Assembly: GCA_034440615.1 (NCBI GenBank) | Contig: JAOTOM010005134.1 | Location: 313,501 to 377,500, forward strand | Direction: 5' to 3' | DNA length: 64,000 nucleotides | Source of the DNA: Ashinkailepas kermadecensis | Taxonomy: Eukaryota; Arthropoda; Thecostraca; Neolepadidae | In this document: piece after piece, positions 10,271-22,345 of the stretch | Numbering within the stretch: position 1 is the first letter of the stretch | Layout of the letters: every line of letters begins with the position of its first letter | Notes under the pieces: model-generated | Databases searched by the model: none | The model's input: the letters and a program-made list of their open reading frames with translations, nothing else | What the model was told of the DNA's origin: nothing | Made by a program: the position numbers and the translations under genes

Positions 10271-10639
10271 CGCACATTAAGCTGCTTAATTTCTCCGCCA
10301 TGCTGAATGCAGAACAAGAACCCGACAGACAAGCCTTTGTTCGGCAAGCAAACCATTCCCAGAAGTTTGCTTGCGCTATGCTGCCCGACGATTTTGAAAT
10401 GTCAGCATAGGTTATTAATTGAAGGCAATGAACAGTACCTTTATTGTTCCCATAATGCATAATGCTGGCGAGAATGAGTTGGGTGTCTGTTAATAATATT
10501 TGCGTTAAGAATACTGGTTATCGGTTACATGCATAACCATTTGGCAGTCCTGGAAGCGGAATTAGTCTGCCTGTACGTCTACTAATTCCAACCAACACAA
10601 TCAGTATGTCGGCTTTGGCAGAACTCTGAAGCAATTACG

Positions 10640-11130
10640 ACACATGGCAAGCCCTGTCTGGCGACACATACCCTGCCCTGTCTGGCGACACACCCGGTCT
10701 TGTCAGGCGACACATAGCCTGCTCTGTCTGGCGATACATAACTGGCCCTATCTGGCGATATATAACCGGCCCTTTTTGGCGACACATAGCCTGCCCTGTC
10801 TGGCGACACATAGCCTGCCCTGTCTGGCGACACACCCGGTCTTGTCAGGCGACACATAGACGGCCCTGTCTGGCGACACATAGCCTGCCCTGTCTGGTGA
10901 TACATAGATGGCCCTGTCTGGCGACACATAGCCTGCCCTGTCTGGCGACACACCCGGTCTTGTCAGGCGACACATAGCCTGCCCTGTCTGGCGATGCATA
11001 ACCGGCCCTGTCTGGCGACACATGCTCTGTTCTGTCCGGTGACACATAGACGACCCTGTCTGGCAACACATAGCCTGTCCTGTCTGGCGACACACATTCG
11101 GTCCTGTCTGGAGTCACATAGCCGTCCCTG
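10640..11130. repeat. Minisatellite, 24-bp unit
   Basis: About 20 copies of a 24-bp unit, TGCCCTGTCTGGCGACACAT plus AGCC. Some units are variants carrying CCCGGTCTTGTCAGGCGACA. Open minus-strand frames reading MCRQTGQA are repeat artefacts. Confidence 0.95.
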
Positions 11131-11139
11131 TCTGGGCAC

Positions 11140-11800
11140 ATATGGGCCTCAGACAGGGACGGGCAACAACACATATGGGCCATAGCCGGCGATACATATG
11201 GGCCAAAGCCGGCGATACATATGGGCCAAAGCCGGCGATAGATATGGGCCATGACGGGCGACACATATGGGCCATGACGGGCGACACATGTGGGCCATGA
11301 CGGGCGACACATATGGGCCATGACGGGCGACACATATGGGCCATGACGGGCGACACATATGGGCCATGACGGGCGACACATATGGGCCATGACGGGAGAC
11401 ACAGATGGGCCATGACGGGCGACACATATGGGCCATGACGGGCGACACATGTGGGCCATGACGGGCGACACATATGGGCCATGACGGGCGACACATATGG
11501 GCCATGACGGGCGACACATATGGGCCATGACGGGCGACACATATGGGCCATGACGGGCGACACATATGGGACACGACGGGCGACACATATGGGCCATGAC
11601 GGGCGACACATATGGGCCATGACGGGCGACACAGATGGGCCATGACGGGAGACACAGATGGGCCGTGACCGGCGACACAGACGGGCCATGACGGGCGACA
11701 CAGATGGGCCATGACGGGCGACACAGATGGGCCGTGACCGGCGACACATATGGACCGTGACGGGCGACACAGATGGGCCGTGACCGGCGACATTGGGCTC
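11140..11800. repeat. Minisatellite, 23-bp unit
   Basis: About 28 copies of a 23-bp unit, ATATGGGCCATGACGGGCGA plus CAC. Because 23 is not a multiple of three, the peptide repeats every 23 residues and all three minus frames stay open (frames up to 324 aa). The core GGCGACACATA is shared with the adjacent 24-bp array. Confidence 0.95.
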
Positions 11801-11849
11801 CGATGGACCCCGGCTTCATCCCAGCCCATTAGTTTAAGTGGAACAAGTG

Positions 11850-12490
11850 CAGCCGGGTCGGCCAGTTCAAGCTTTAACAGTCGTCGGCGCCGTTAGATGA
11901 CACGCGCCGACGGAGGCAGCCGCGTCACGGAGCAGCCTTCACGTGACGCAGTGTGACGGAGTGTGACGTGATGTAGCGGAGTGTGACGTAGTGTGACGCA
12001 GTGTGACGACACGTGCTGTCCCGGTGAGCCCCGAGCAGTGGACACGTGACGGAAGCCTCACCGCCAGGCGAAGGCGCCGCTTCTGCACCACCGACCGCGA
12101 CGCTCTCATCTCACTCGCCTGTCACCACGTAGAACACTGCATGTCGAGATGGCGAAGTGTCGTCGTTGCAGCGTGCTGCTGCACGGGAAACGCCGCAGCG
12201 TGTCAGCCGTGATGTGTGCTGACAAAGCCGTCAGCGAACATCGAACGGCGTCTGTGCCGACTAAGCAGGCAGCACGAAACAGGGTCTGAAGTGCCTGAGA
12301 GTGAGATTTGCAGGTGGTGTCGACGAAAAGCCACCGATAGCGACGAGGTAGAGAGCCGGGCTTGTGTGAACAGTCCGTGCCGGAGGGTGGGTTCGAGTCC
12401 AGCACGGTGTTCGCGGCTCAGGTCCGCTGAGATCGGCTGGCAACCGGACAGGGAGTGCCCGAGCTGTCTGTCAGCAGCTGAGGCCAGCTT
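11850..12490. other. GC-rich island with a ~10-bp GTGTGACGCA repeat
   Basis: CpG-rich. From about 11941 to 12015 it carries about seven GTGACG(C/G/T)AGT-type units of roughly 10 bp. A GGTTCGAGTCC at about 12388 resembles a tRNA T-arm, but no cloverleaf could be drawn around it. No gene recognised. Confidence 0.4.
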
Positions 12491-12515
12491 GGCGCATTGT
12501 CGGTGAGCTAGGCGT

Positions 12516-13442
12516 TTAACACGCGCCCTGGAGGGCCTCTGAGAATTACGCGCACTGGAGGGGGGCGGATTCCGCCCCCCCTAAGATCTCGGCTCCTAGT
12601 AAAGCTGGAAGAACGAAATTCGCAGGGTGGATGGGCACGGTAGTGAACTCTATTGTGTACAATTTTCGTGACCTTAGGTCAATATCTTCAAGGTCAAATG
12701 AGGTCATATTGGCAAAATTTTCCGGTTTTGCGTGGCTTGGCTTGTCATCGTTATGGATCGCTGTGATTGTGTTTAAATGCTCAAAAAGGGGCATGAATGA
12801 TGTCTTGGACATTACTAATGATGCAATGCAGATGCTAGACCCAACATTTGACCTCAGGTCACCTATATAGCACCACTTTATCAGGTCAGTTACCTGTTCC
12901 AGTTACCGGAACCGGCCGCCCGCCCGACTGCTCCGTCGGGCAGCTCGGAGCAATCGGCTTCGTGAAGAAGGGAGTGAAGTACATGAATAAAGTATGGAAA
13001 CGCAATGACAAACAGTACAAATGACAACCAGTAGTGCATTTATGGCAACATTTCAGTTGATCAAGTTTGGTTCCATTAACCTGTCATGAACTTGACCTGA
13101 CTTCACCTTGGTGACCTAACATGACCTTGAAACTATACAGCATATCAATATGCATCAAACAAGTCGCTAGTGTTGCCTAGAACACTTCCCTTTTGTCAGT
13201 ATACTGGAAGCGCATCAGTGCCGAGTTTGGTGGTCTGGCGCTAAAACATTTTTTGACTTTAGCGGCCCCTAACTTGAAAAATTTTCGGCCGATTTCAATT
13301 TTTCGTCCTTTAAACGACGTGCCGTTCATTTCTAGGCAGGTACACCGAAAATTGCGTATATCGACCGGTAAAATCTGCAGTTATTTGCGAAAAACCGGAG
13401 GGGTGGGCGGATTTCGCCCCCCCCCTCCAGTGCGCGTGTTAA
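12516..13442. mobile_element. TTAA-flanked MITE with duplicated left TIR
   Basis: TTAA at 12516-12519 and 13439-13442. The right end, reverse-complemented, begins TTAACACGCGCACTGGAGGG. The outer left end reads TTAACACGCGCCCTGGAGGG. About 30 bp further in, a second left copy reads ACGCGCACTGGAGGGGGGCG followed by GATTCCGCCCCCC; the right end continues GGCGAAATCCGCCC. So the TIR seems duplicated at the left. The 927-bp element has no transposase. Its interior is rich in AGGTCA/TGACCT-like motifs (about 12670-12710, 12850-12890 and 13085-13125). Confidence 0.6.
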
Positions 13443-13604
13443 TTGAAGTTAATCCGTGTCTAGCTGGAACTTACCGGCCGCCAGGCGGAATCAGTGTCCG
13501 CGCAGTGCATCCCGTTCAGCATAGGCCCTGCTTCCGCACTGTCGTCCCGATACACATTCGAATCACATTTGAAGTTGATTCAACTGTCATTCAGGAAGAT
13601 TTAT

Positions 13605-13860
<256 letters not shown>

Positions 13861-14059
13861 CAAGGGAGTTTCTTCAGATACCGTGGACATTCAAATTAAT
13901 TGCCGAGCCCAATATGGACTTGTATCTGTTGAGGTGTACGTATTGGAGCGTGATGTATGGCAGAAGCTCCGCTCCTTGTCCTTTGTTTCCCGGAGCCGGG
14001 TACCGAACAGCCTGAGCGCGAGACATGACCTGACATAGTACTGGTGCTCAGCCGACCGG

Positions 14060-14190
14060 TCACAAGACTACCGCCAGTCTGAGCCACCAGACTACCGCCA
14101 GTCTGAGCCACCAGACTACCGCCAGTCTCAGCCACCAGACTACCGCCAGTCTGAGCCACCAGACTACCGCCAGTCTGTGCCACGAGCTAG
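14060..14190. repeat. Minisatellite, 24-bp self-complementary unit
   Basis: Five copies of a 24-bp unit, CCAGACTACCGCCAGTCTGA plus GCCA. Each unit contains the dyad CAGACT-N6-AGTCTG, so each can form its own small hairpin. Confidence 0.9.
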
Positions 14191-15011
14191 TCCTTCGCAC
14201 TTCCGCAGCAATTTCCTCATAGCTCGTGAGCTCCCAGGCACGGCGACCGGTGAACGGTTAATTACTGCACCCTCAGAGCTGTCCCCGCCCGCACCAGTTT
14301 GTACCTCTCTGCACCCATCTACACTTGTCCATGCCGTCGGCTCGTCGCCCTAGAGTGGCAACCCTGCCTCCTTTGCATGTTGCACCCAAGGTTGAATGTT
14401 TCCGTATAGCTAAGGACGGAAATCGAGACCCTATTCACTCGTAGCCGTCAGGCATGTGGGTCCACACACTGGATCAAATCGAGCTGAAGGCCGCTCGGGT
14501 GCCCCGCCCTGCCTTTGATTGCGCCGCTACTGGTCTACATCAACCAAGTGCAGAGTATAATTCTGAGGATTTGATCAAACCTGAGAGTTCGTCTGTGCGT
14601 GCGGCCAAGCTATATATTGCGTCAATAGGTCGTCATCAAATTCAACCAACTTTTAATGGATATTGTAGTATCTCATCCAATACATGTGGCACTAGCCCCA
14701 TCTTACTCAAGCTCTCGTGGACAAGTTCTAAGAGGGCATTCAATTTCAAACAGGAGATAATTGATGATCCCAAGGTGCAGCAAATTGGCATTCTTGAACA
14801 GCTTGCACCAAGCGGATGGATGCGTTCGGTCTGACGTCACGGTGGGCGACATGCCAGCGGGGCATCTCACCCGCCTGATGAGCATTTCATGACGCCAAAA
14901 TTGACTGTGCAGGAGAGCTCAAGCTCCCGACCAATGAAATATGGCCAGTGATATTCGAGCCGAGGCGTGACTTCCGACGATGGAGATCCGACATCTAGGC
15001 CATCTCACAAC

Positions 15012-15019
15012 CTATAAAA
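15012..15019 (+). promoter_or_regulatory. TATAAAA motif, isolated
   Basis: CTATAAAATG lies about 25 bp upstream of the CTTGT pentamer array. There is no other promoter signal nearby, so it may be fortuitous. Confidence 0.15.
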
Positions 15020-15037
15020 TGAGCGAATCTAAGTTGG

Positions 15038-15132
15038 CTTGTTTTGTCTTGTCTTGTTTTGTCTTGTCTTGTCTTGTCTTGTCTTGTCTTGTCTTGTCTT
15101 GTCTTGTCTTGTCTTGTCTTGTCTTGTCTTGG
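15038..15132. repeat. (CTTGT)n pentanucleotide repeat
   Basis: About 19 near-perfect copies of CTTGT, with occasional TTTTG variants at the 5' edge. Confidence 0.95.
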
Positions 15133-15563
15133 GTTGTCTACGTTGTCTTAATAGGAGGAAAATCGATTTGGAAATTGCGTTAAAATCCCAGTTGTTCAGT
15201 CCTCTCTGAGCTAGTTTTGCGATATCGTGTCGCTGCTTTTCCACTCTCCATGGCATCTGGGAGCCAGAAGTCCACGCAGTCATCGAGTTTCGAACCAGCA
15301 ACACTTTGGCTACGAAACGGAAGAGCTGACCCTAGCTCGTTCACGAAATGTTGCCACCTTACCCAGCACGGGGGGAGTGTCGTAGCACTTCCATGCGAAG
15401 AGAGACGACATGAAACGAAAATCCAGTGTGTTACGCGTGACGAGGTCTCCCGATTGATGCCAAATTGCTATAGTCGGGGTATCGCTGATAGATCTCCCTG
15501 GCTCGGCTAAAGGTCGATGTCCCATGCAATCAAGATATTTAACTTTATTCGCTACCTGAGAGC

Positions 15564-15905
<342 letters not shown>

Positions 15906-16640
15906 TGCATCACCCTCCGCATGTACACGGACGATGGTTGACACTACATCAGTGGCAAATTTCCTTGGTCGCAGAAGCTCAGCTGATCGCTCAATCTAGC
16001 GGTGATTCAAACACGCTCGGCACGCCAAAGCATGTGTATCGAACAGAAACGCTATCTTAAGTCAGCATATAAATGTATGTACTGCCATCCATTGTTGATC
16101 TTGATCGGTGATGTCATCCTGCTAGATGTTGGACCACGTCACGCGATTCGACACCTCGATGTATTTGACCTACGCTGATACAAACAGACATGTAAGACCC
16201 AGTGAGGCCACCTCCAGATAGCAGAGTAAAACAACAAAAGCAAATAATTCAAACACATATGAGTGAAAATCAAGCTTATATTCAGAAACATGCACAAAAA
16301 AATACAAGACTATGCACAAAGAAGGGCATGATTGCTTCTAATCCATCTCGAAAGCAACAAAGAAGATAATCAAAACAGGTGTGTGCCAAAATTTGTGAAT
16401 GTGCATCTGGTCGAACACAAGACGTTCTTCAGCTACGTCCGCAAATCTGACAGGCTGCGCGGAAGCTCCTGTTGCTGGGCCGGCTCAGTGGAAGATTCCT
16501 GTGAAAAACGTGCTTCGAGTGAAAATCTCGCCCACGACGGAGACAGCTCTGGGATCCCAAGAAGCTTGGCTGGACGCAAACGCGGCTGGAGAGAGGGAGT
16601 TGCGGAACACTTAGCGCTGCCGCGGCGGCGGCGCAGCGTG
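15906..16640. other. Unique intergenic DNA
   Basis: No convincing gene. The frame at 16332-17000 is half unique sequence and half the 51-bp array; its unique part has no recognisable motif. Confidence 0.4.
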
Positions 16641-16647
16641 CGTTGGA

Positions 16648-17020
16648 CAGTGTCGGCGACTCTGGCCAGACGGCTCGTCAGTCCTTCCCCTCTCCCGACA
16701 GTGTCGGCGACTCTGGGCAGACGGCTCGTCAGTCCTTCCCCTCTCCCGACAGTGTCGGCGACTCTGGCCAGACGGCTCGTCAGTCCTTCCCCTCTCCCGA
16801 CAGTGTCGGCGACTCTGGGCAGACGGCTCGCCAGTCCCCCCCCCCGACAGTGTCGGCGACTCTGGGCAGACGGCTCGTCAGTCCTTCCCCTCTCCCGACA
16901 GTGTCGGCGACTCTGGGCAGACGGCTCGCCAGTCCCCCCCCCCCCCTCCGACAGTGTCGGCGACTCTGGACAGACGACTGCCAGTCCCCCCTCCCTTTAA
17001 CAGTGTCGGCGGCTCTGGGC
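16648..17020. repeat. Minisatellite, 51-bp unit
   Basis: About eight units beginning GACAGTGTCGGCGACTCTGG and continuing GCAGACGGCTCGTCAGTCCT then TCCCCTCTCCC. Shortened units replace the end with CCAGTCCCCCCCC. The period is a multiple of three, so a 17-residue peptide repeat appears in several frames. Confidence 0.9.
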
Positions 17021-17029
17021 AGTCCCGGC

Positions 17030-18350
17030 CAACTGTCCAATTACTGCAGATGACGGTGACCGCCGCGGGCGTGACGTCTGCCTCTGGTCGACACCCAGCG
17101 GCAGCCGCCGGCGGTTATGTGTACTCGCCGGGGTACCAATGGCTGCGCCACTGCTTCTGCGTAGAGACACCCGGTTCGACCACCTGACTCCTGAATGCCT
17201 GGGTTCTCATCGGCAATGATAATCACTTAATCCCATTGCGGGAGGATTTGGCCGTGTCGCAAAGTGGTTAGGGGCGGGGTAGCGCTATCTGTCCGCATAG
17301 CACCTCAAAAACTGACCAATAGGCTGTCTCGCTGAGCACGGCAAGTTTTTATGACATAATCTACATTTTTTAGGGGGAAAATGTCTGAATGTTTTGACAC
17401 GAGTGAGTGCAGTAGCCAAAAAGAGGAACCTCGGGACATTTATCAGGTCCCAACGCTTCCATATTTTGCAACCAATCTTACAATATTTGGTGTATAATTT
17501 TACCGTCAATAAACCGGCCCTTCAGCTCCAGTGGGATCACAATGATTTTCGACAAATCATAGACGAATCTAACGAGCATGCAATTGAGTGACGGTTTTTC
17601 ACGTTGTCTTTGCGCATGATGCTCCGGTTTGAAACTTGTGCTGCGCTGAGCAAGAATAATGGTCTTCCAGGCAAGTGTCATGCAAGTGTAAACACTCCCA
17701 ACCGCAAAATCAGGGAACCGGGAAAAGGGGCGATACGATGTACATAATGGTGTTGAAATATCCTCATAATAGCAAGTCCCATGACGGCTACGTCACGCCT
17801 TGCTTTGAGAAACCTCGTCTCATAAATCGCTTACACCTGTCTCATAAAACATTATTCATCGGCGGAGTTTGGACGTCAGGGTCGGGTTTATCTACTCACA
17901 GTTCGATATAAACCCGAAATAAGCTAGTCGAAATCTACAAATAAATAACCTAGGCAAAACGTTTCCAAAAAAACCTTCATCTGGTATTACCCTTTACACA
18001 ATATCTAGTGTCTCTGAGCACTAAGTACTTCTCAAAGATGCTGAAGCTTCTGCTCAAATCGTCTGACAGCAAACATTTTTTCTTCTCAAATTTATTTTCA
18101 GGTGCATACATTGAGGTACCTGCACGTAAATTTATGCACTTGGAAAGTAAATTTGAGGAAAAAAGCAGTAGCCCCATGGTGACTGCATGAAAAATCGAGC
18201 TCAGCTTCAATGAATGCCCCAAAGGAAAGTTCACAATAATGGCTTTCGGCAAGAGTGCCAAGCTTTAGCAGTGTAGCTAGCACCCTAGCTTTAGCACCGT
18301 TGCGTGCCCCGATCCCTGGCCTGTGCATCTAAATGTGACGCGTGCTACGT
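17030..18350. other. Unique intergenic DNA
   Basis: About 1.3 kb of mostly AT-rich sequence. A GTCGCAAAGTGGTTAGG at about 17255 loosely resembles a tRNA A-box, but no B-box or cloverleaf follows. No gene recognised. Confidence 0.4.
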
Positions 18351-18354
18351 CGTT

Positions 18355-18415
18355 GGTACATAAAATACCCCGGTAATCGTCTGCACCCCGGTAATCGTCT
18401 GCACCCCGGTAATCG
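18355..18415. repeat. 18-bp tandem repeat, three copies
   Basis: Three copies of CCCCGGTAATCGTCTGCA, the last one degraded. Confidence 0.85.
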
Positions 18416-18847
18416 TCGGTGGTGAATAGCATTCACAGGTTGAACAGTTCGCGATTAAGTTGGAAGCTTCTCTTTTTGCGACAATTCTAAACTTTAACGT
18501 GACCTGATAGATAACCCAATCAGCCAAAGTATACATTTCGGTGCCTATCGTGAGATCTCGCTCAGAACGCCATGCTTGCTTTCGTTTTGTCTTGCTAACA
18601 CACACCGTTTAGAAACGCTTGCAGGCCGGGCGGATCGCACCCCCCCCCCCCCCCAACCTTGGGGGTCAGGCGAATCACAACCCCTCCCCATGCACAACTG
18701 GGGGGAGATGTCGTGCACGGGCGAGGCCACACACAATTAAAATAGCTAAGCATGCTTTTTCTCTCCATTAAGTCACACACCCTAATCAGCGGTGCAGTTT
18801 GTACGCAATCATAAGCATGACTGAATTTATCACATAACCGGTCAGTG

Positions 18848-19892
18848 CAGCAAACGTGTGCCTCCCACAGCGCAGGAGTGGTATGTGCCTCCCACAGCGC
18901 AGGAGTGGTATGTGCCTCCCACAGCGCAGGAGTGGTATGTGCCTCCCACAGCGCAGGAGTGGTATGTGCCTCCCACAGCGCAGGAGTGGTATGTGCCTCC
19001 CACAGCGCAGGAGTGGTATGGGCAGAATAGCAAACGTGTGCCTCCCACAGCGCAGGAGTGGTATGGGCAGAATAGCAAACGTGTGCCTCCCACAGCGCAG
19101 GAGTGGTATGGGTAGAATAGCGGACAAACGTGTGCCTCCCACAGCGCAGGAGTGGTATGGGTAGAATAGCGGACAAACGTGTGCCTCCCACAGCGCAGGA
19201 GTGGTATGGGCAGAATAGCAAACGTGTGCCTCCCACAGCGCAGGAGTGGTATGGGCAGAATAGCAAACGTGTGCCTCCCACAGCGCAGGAGTGGTATGGG
19301 CAGAATAGCAAACGTGTGCCTCCCACAGCGCAGGAGTGGTATGGGCAGAATAGCAAACGTGTGCCTCCCACAGCGCAGGAGTGGTATGGGCAGAATAGCA
19401 AACGTGTGCCTCCCACAGCGCAGGAGTGGTATGGGTAGAATAGCGGACAAACGTGTGCCTCCCACAGCGCAGGAGTGGTATGGGCAGAATAGCGGACAAA
19501 CGTGTGCCTCCCACAGCGCAGGAGTGGTATGTGCCTCCCACAGCGCAGGAGTGGTATGGGCAGAATAGCGGACAAACGTGTGCCTCCCACAGCGCAGGAG
19601 TGGTATGGGCAGAATAGCAAACGTGTGCCTCCCACAGCGCAGGAGTGGTATGGGCAGAATAGCAAACGTGTGCCTCCCACAGCGCAGGAGTGGTATGGGC
19701 AGAATAGCAAACGTGTGCCTCCCACAGCGCAGGAGTGGTATGGGCAGAATAGCAAACGTGTGCCTCCCACAGCGCAGGAGTGGTATGGGCAGAATAGCAA
19801 ACGTGTGCCTCCCACAGCGCAGGAGTGGTATGGGCAGAATAGCAAACGTGTGCCTCCCACAGCGCAGGAGTGGTATGGGTAGAATAGCGGAC
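18848..19892. repeat. Compound minisatellite, 27/45/49-bp units
   Basis: A 27-bp core (TGTGCCTCCCACAGCGCAGG plus AGTGGTA) is repeated alone about six times at the left. Elsewhere it alternates with one of two spacers: an 18-bp spacer (TGGGCAGAATAGCAAACG, 45-bp period) or a 22-bp spacer (TGGGTAGAATAGCGGACAAA plus CG, 49-bp period). The core is almost invariant, suggesting recent amplification. Frames of 250-421 aa on both strands are artefacts. Confidence 0.95.
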
Positions 19893-20099
19893 ATGGGGAA
19901 GATTTGCCGCAGGTTACTCACTGTATACTGCGTAGGATTCCTCGCTGTGCGGCTCGTTGCTACTTTGAGGAATTCGTCCTTTTAATATCTCCAATTGCAT
20001 TTTTCCGGATTTTAGCTTATCTAAGTTGCGTTCAGTATGTACAACACTGGAAAAACGTGCGTCTATGCTTTGCAGCCGATAATTCACTGTCTGGCCGCA

Positions 20100-20480
20100 G
20101 TCGGCGCCGCATCGACTCCCTGCGTATTCTAGCCGCTGGCTATAACACAGCCCGCCTGAGCCAGGTCGTTCAATCACCCCACAGTTGTCCCCCCCCCACT
20201 CCCACACCACTGATAACTGCGTGCGGCACGTTTCGGCGGCGGCGACGAGCCGGCCGGGGGCAGTCTGATGGCCGCGTCAGGCTTATCTGCCGGCCGGCCA
20301 GCGACCAGATGAGCCAACGCCCGCCGGCTGGCGTGCCGCTCTGGCCGCTCAGACTGAGTCCGCTCAGATGTCATACTGAGCCGCTCAGTATGACATCGTC
20401 GACGGCGACGGCGACGTCGGCTTCGGCGTCGGGCGGGGTCTGCGGCTTCCGTTCTCATTTCCCGTCTCGGCCGGCTGGAT
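20100..20480. other. GC-rich, CpG-dense island
   Basis: CpG-rich unique DNA between two large arrays. It includes the perfect hairpin at 20367-20397 and a GACGGCGACGGCGACGTCGG run. No gene recognised. Confidence 0.35.
20367..20397. other. Perfect 14-bp hairpin
   Basis: GATGTCATACTGAG - CCG - CTCAGTATGACATC. The arms are perfectly complementary with a 3-nt loop. It lies at the edge of the CpG-rich island, upstream of the 87-bp array. Confidence 0.9.
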
Positions 20481-20502
20481 AATTGTGTCGTGCTGCGCTG
20501 CG

Positions 20503-21732
20503 GCGTGATTCACCCGCCTCCTGACGGTGTGTCCGCCGCTCTGAGTGCGGGGCACGACTGCCTGCTCGGGCGCCATACACTCCGGGTCTGCGGGACCCAC
20601 CCACCTCCTGACGGTGTGTCCGCCGCTCTGAGTACAGAGCACGACTGCCTGCTCGGGCGCCATACACTCCGGGTCTGCGGGACCCACCCACCTCCTGACT
20701 GTGTGTCCCCCGCTCTGAGAAAAGAGAAAAACACCCCCCCCGGGGCGCCATACACTCCGGGTCTGCGGGACCCACCCGCCTCCTGACGGTGTGTCCGCCG
20801 CTCTGAGTACAGAGCACGACTGCCTGCTCGGGCGCCATACACTCCGGGTCTGCGGGACCCACCCACCTACTGACGGTGTGTCCGCCGCTCTGAGTACAGA
20901 GCACGACTGCCTGCTCGGGCGCCATACACTCCGGGTCTGCGGGACCCACCCGCCTCCTGACTGTGTGTCCGCCGCTCTGAGTACAGAGCATGACTGCCTG
21001 CTCGGGCGCCATACACTCCGGGTCTGCGGGACCCACCCACCTACTGACGGTGTGTCCGCCGCTCTGAGTGCAGAGCACGACTGCCTGCTCGGGCGCCATA
21101 CACTCCGGATCTGCGGGACCCACCCACCTACTGACGGTGTGTCCGCCGCTCTGAGTACAGAGCACGACTGCCTGCTCGGGCGCCATACACTCCGGGTCTG
21201 CGGGACCCACCCGCCTCCTGACGGTGTGTCCGCCGCTCTGAGTGCAGAGCACGACTGCCTGCTCGGGCGCCATACACTCCGGGTCTGCGGGACCCACCCA
21301 CCTCCTGACTGTGTGTCCGCCGCTCTGAGTGCAGAGCACGACTGCCTGCTCGGGCGCCATACACTCCGGGTCTGCGGGACCCACCCGCCTCCTGACGGTG
21401 TGTCCGCCGCTCTGAGTACAGAGCACGACTGCCTGCTCGGGCGCCATACACTCCGGGTCTGCGGGACCCACCCGCCTCCTGACGGTGTGTCCGCCGCTCT
21501 GAGTGCAGAGCACGACTGCCTGCTCGGGCGCCATACACTCCGGATCTGCGGGACCCACCCACCTACTGACGGTGTGTCCGCCGCTCTGAGTACAGAGCAC
21601 GACTGCCTGCTCGGGCGCCATACACTCCGGGTCTGCGGGACCCACCCGCCTCCTGACGGTGTGTCCGCCGCTCTGAGTGCAGAGCACGACTGCCTGCTCG
21701 GGCGCCATACACTCCGGGTCTGCGGGACCACC
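20503..21732. repeat. Minisatellite, 87-bp unit
   Basis: About 14 units containing CTGACGGTGTGTCCGCCGCT, CTGAGTACAGAGCACGACTG, CCTGCTCGGGCGCCATACAC and TCCGGGTCTGCGGGACCCAC. One aberrant unit at about 20700-20755 has GAAAAGAGAAAAACACCCCC in place of the middle. Because 87 is a multiple of three and the unit lacks stops in several frames, frames of 349-448 aa exist on both strands. The peptide repeat is 29 residues. Confidence 0.95.
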
Positions 21733-22004
21733 CGCCGACGCTCTCAGCACATCTGTCGGGCATGTGGGCATACAGGTGTCTACTCGCAACTTAATCCGCT
21801 ACCAGTTTCGACTTGTCAGATTGTAAGTCCTTTCTTGTAGAATATCTGCCAGCTGTGGTGACATGTTGCGAGGTGTCTAGTGGACAATCGTACGCTCCCG
21901 TCGATCACTCTATTTTCCTGCAATTCGGCCATAGTCAGCTCACGTCGTTCGTGCTCGTTCTCGCTCAACTTTCACTTCCCCGGCTCCGTTCTGCCTGTTC
22001 TCCA

Positions 22005-22345
22005 TCTCAGAGAAGCGTTCGTTACCGACGTCTTTCGGAGATATACGTTCCTTATTGACGTTTCATCTCAGAGGAGCGTTCGTTGATGGCGTCGAATATC
22101 AGAGGTAAGTTCGTTACTAATGTCGAATCTTAGAGGAGCGTTATTTACCGACGTCTGACCTAACCGATACATTCGTTACTGGCGTCTCATCTCAGAAGTA
22201 CGTTGGTTACTGGCGGCTAATCTCAAAGGTACGTTCTTAACTTGCATCCATTCTCAGAGGTACGTTCGTTACTGGTGTCTAATATCAGAGGTACGTTAGT
22301 TATTGACGCATAATCTCAAATGTGCGTTGGTTACCGGCGTCTAAT
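22005..22345. repeat. Degenerate minisatellite, 31-bp unit
   Basis: About ten diverged units of ATCTCAGAGGTACGTTCGTT plus ACTGGCGTCTA. Units that read CAGAGGTAAGTT (for example at 22100) incidentally resemble splice donors. Confidence 0.85.

Noticed and set aside
10845..11829. Cysteine-rich minus frames (RPSWPICVARHGP repeats)
   Set aside because: Could suggest a cysteine-rich repeat protein, but the 23-bp unit yields the same peptide in all three frames, as expected for chance openness.
12360..12430. tRNA, from GGTTCGAGTCC
   Set aside because: No acceptor stem, D-arm or anticodon arm could be fitted upstream.
15280..15330. Minus-strand SINE B-box (GGTTCGAAACTC)
   Set aside because: Single motif, no A-box at the expected distance and no poly-A or repeat partner.
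17245..17330. tRNA-derived SINE head (GTCGCAAAGTGGTTAGG)
   Set aside because: A-box match is imperfect and no B-box follows within 40-60 bp.
18848..19892. CRISPR-like appearance: invariant 27-bp core with spacers
   Set aside because: The 'spacers' are only two repeated types, the context is eukaryotic, and no cas genes exist. It is a minisatellite.
20385..21840. Frames of 349-448 aa on both strands
   Set aside because: They coincide with the 87-bp tandem array; the unit has no stop in several frames. No start context, signal or domain supports a protein.
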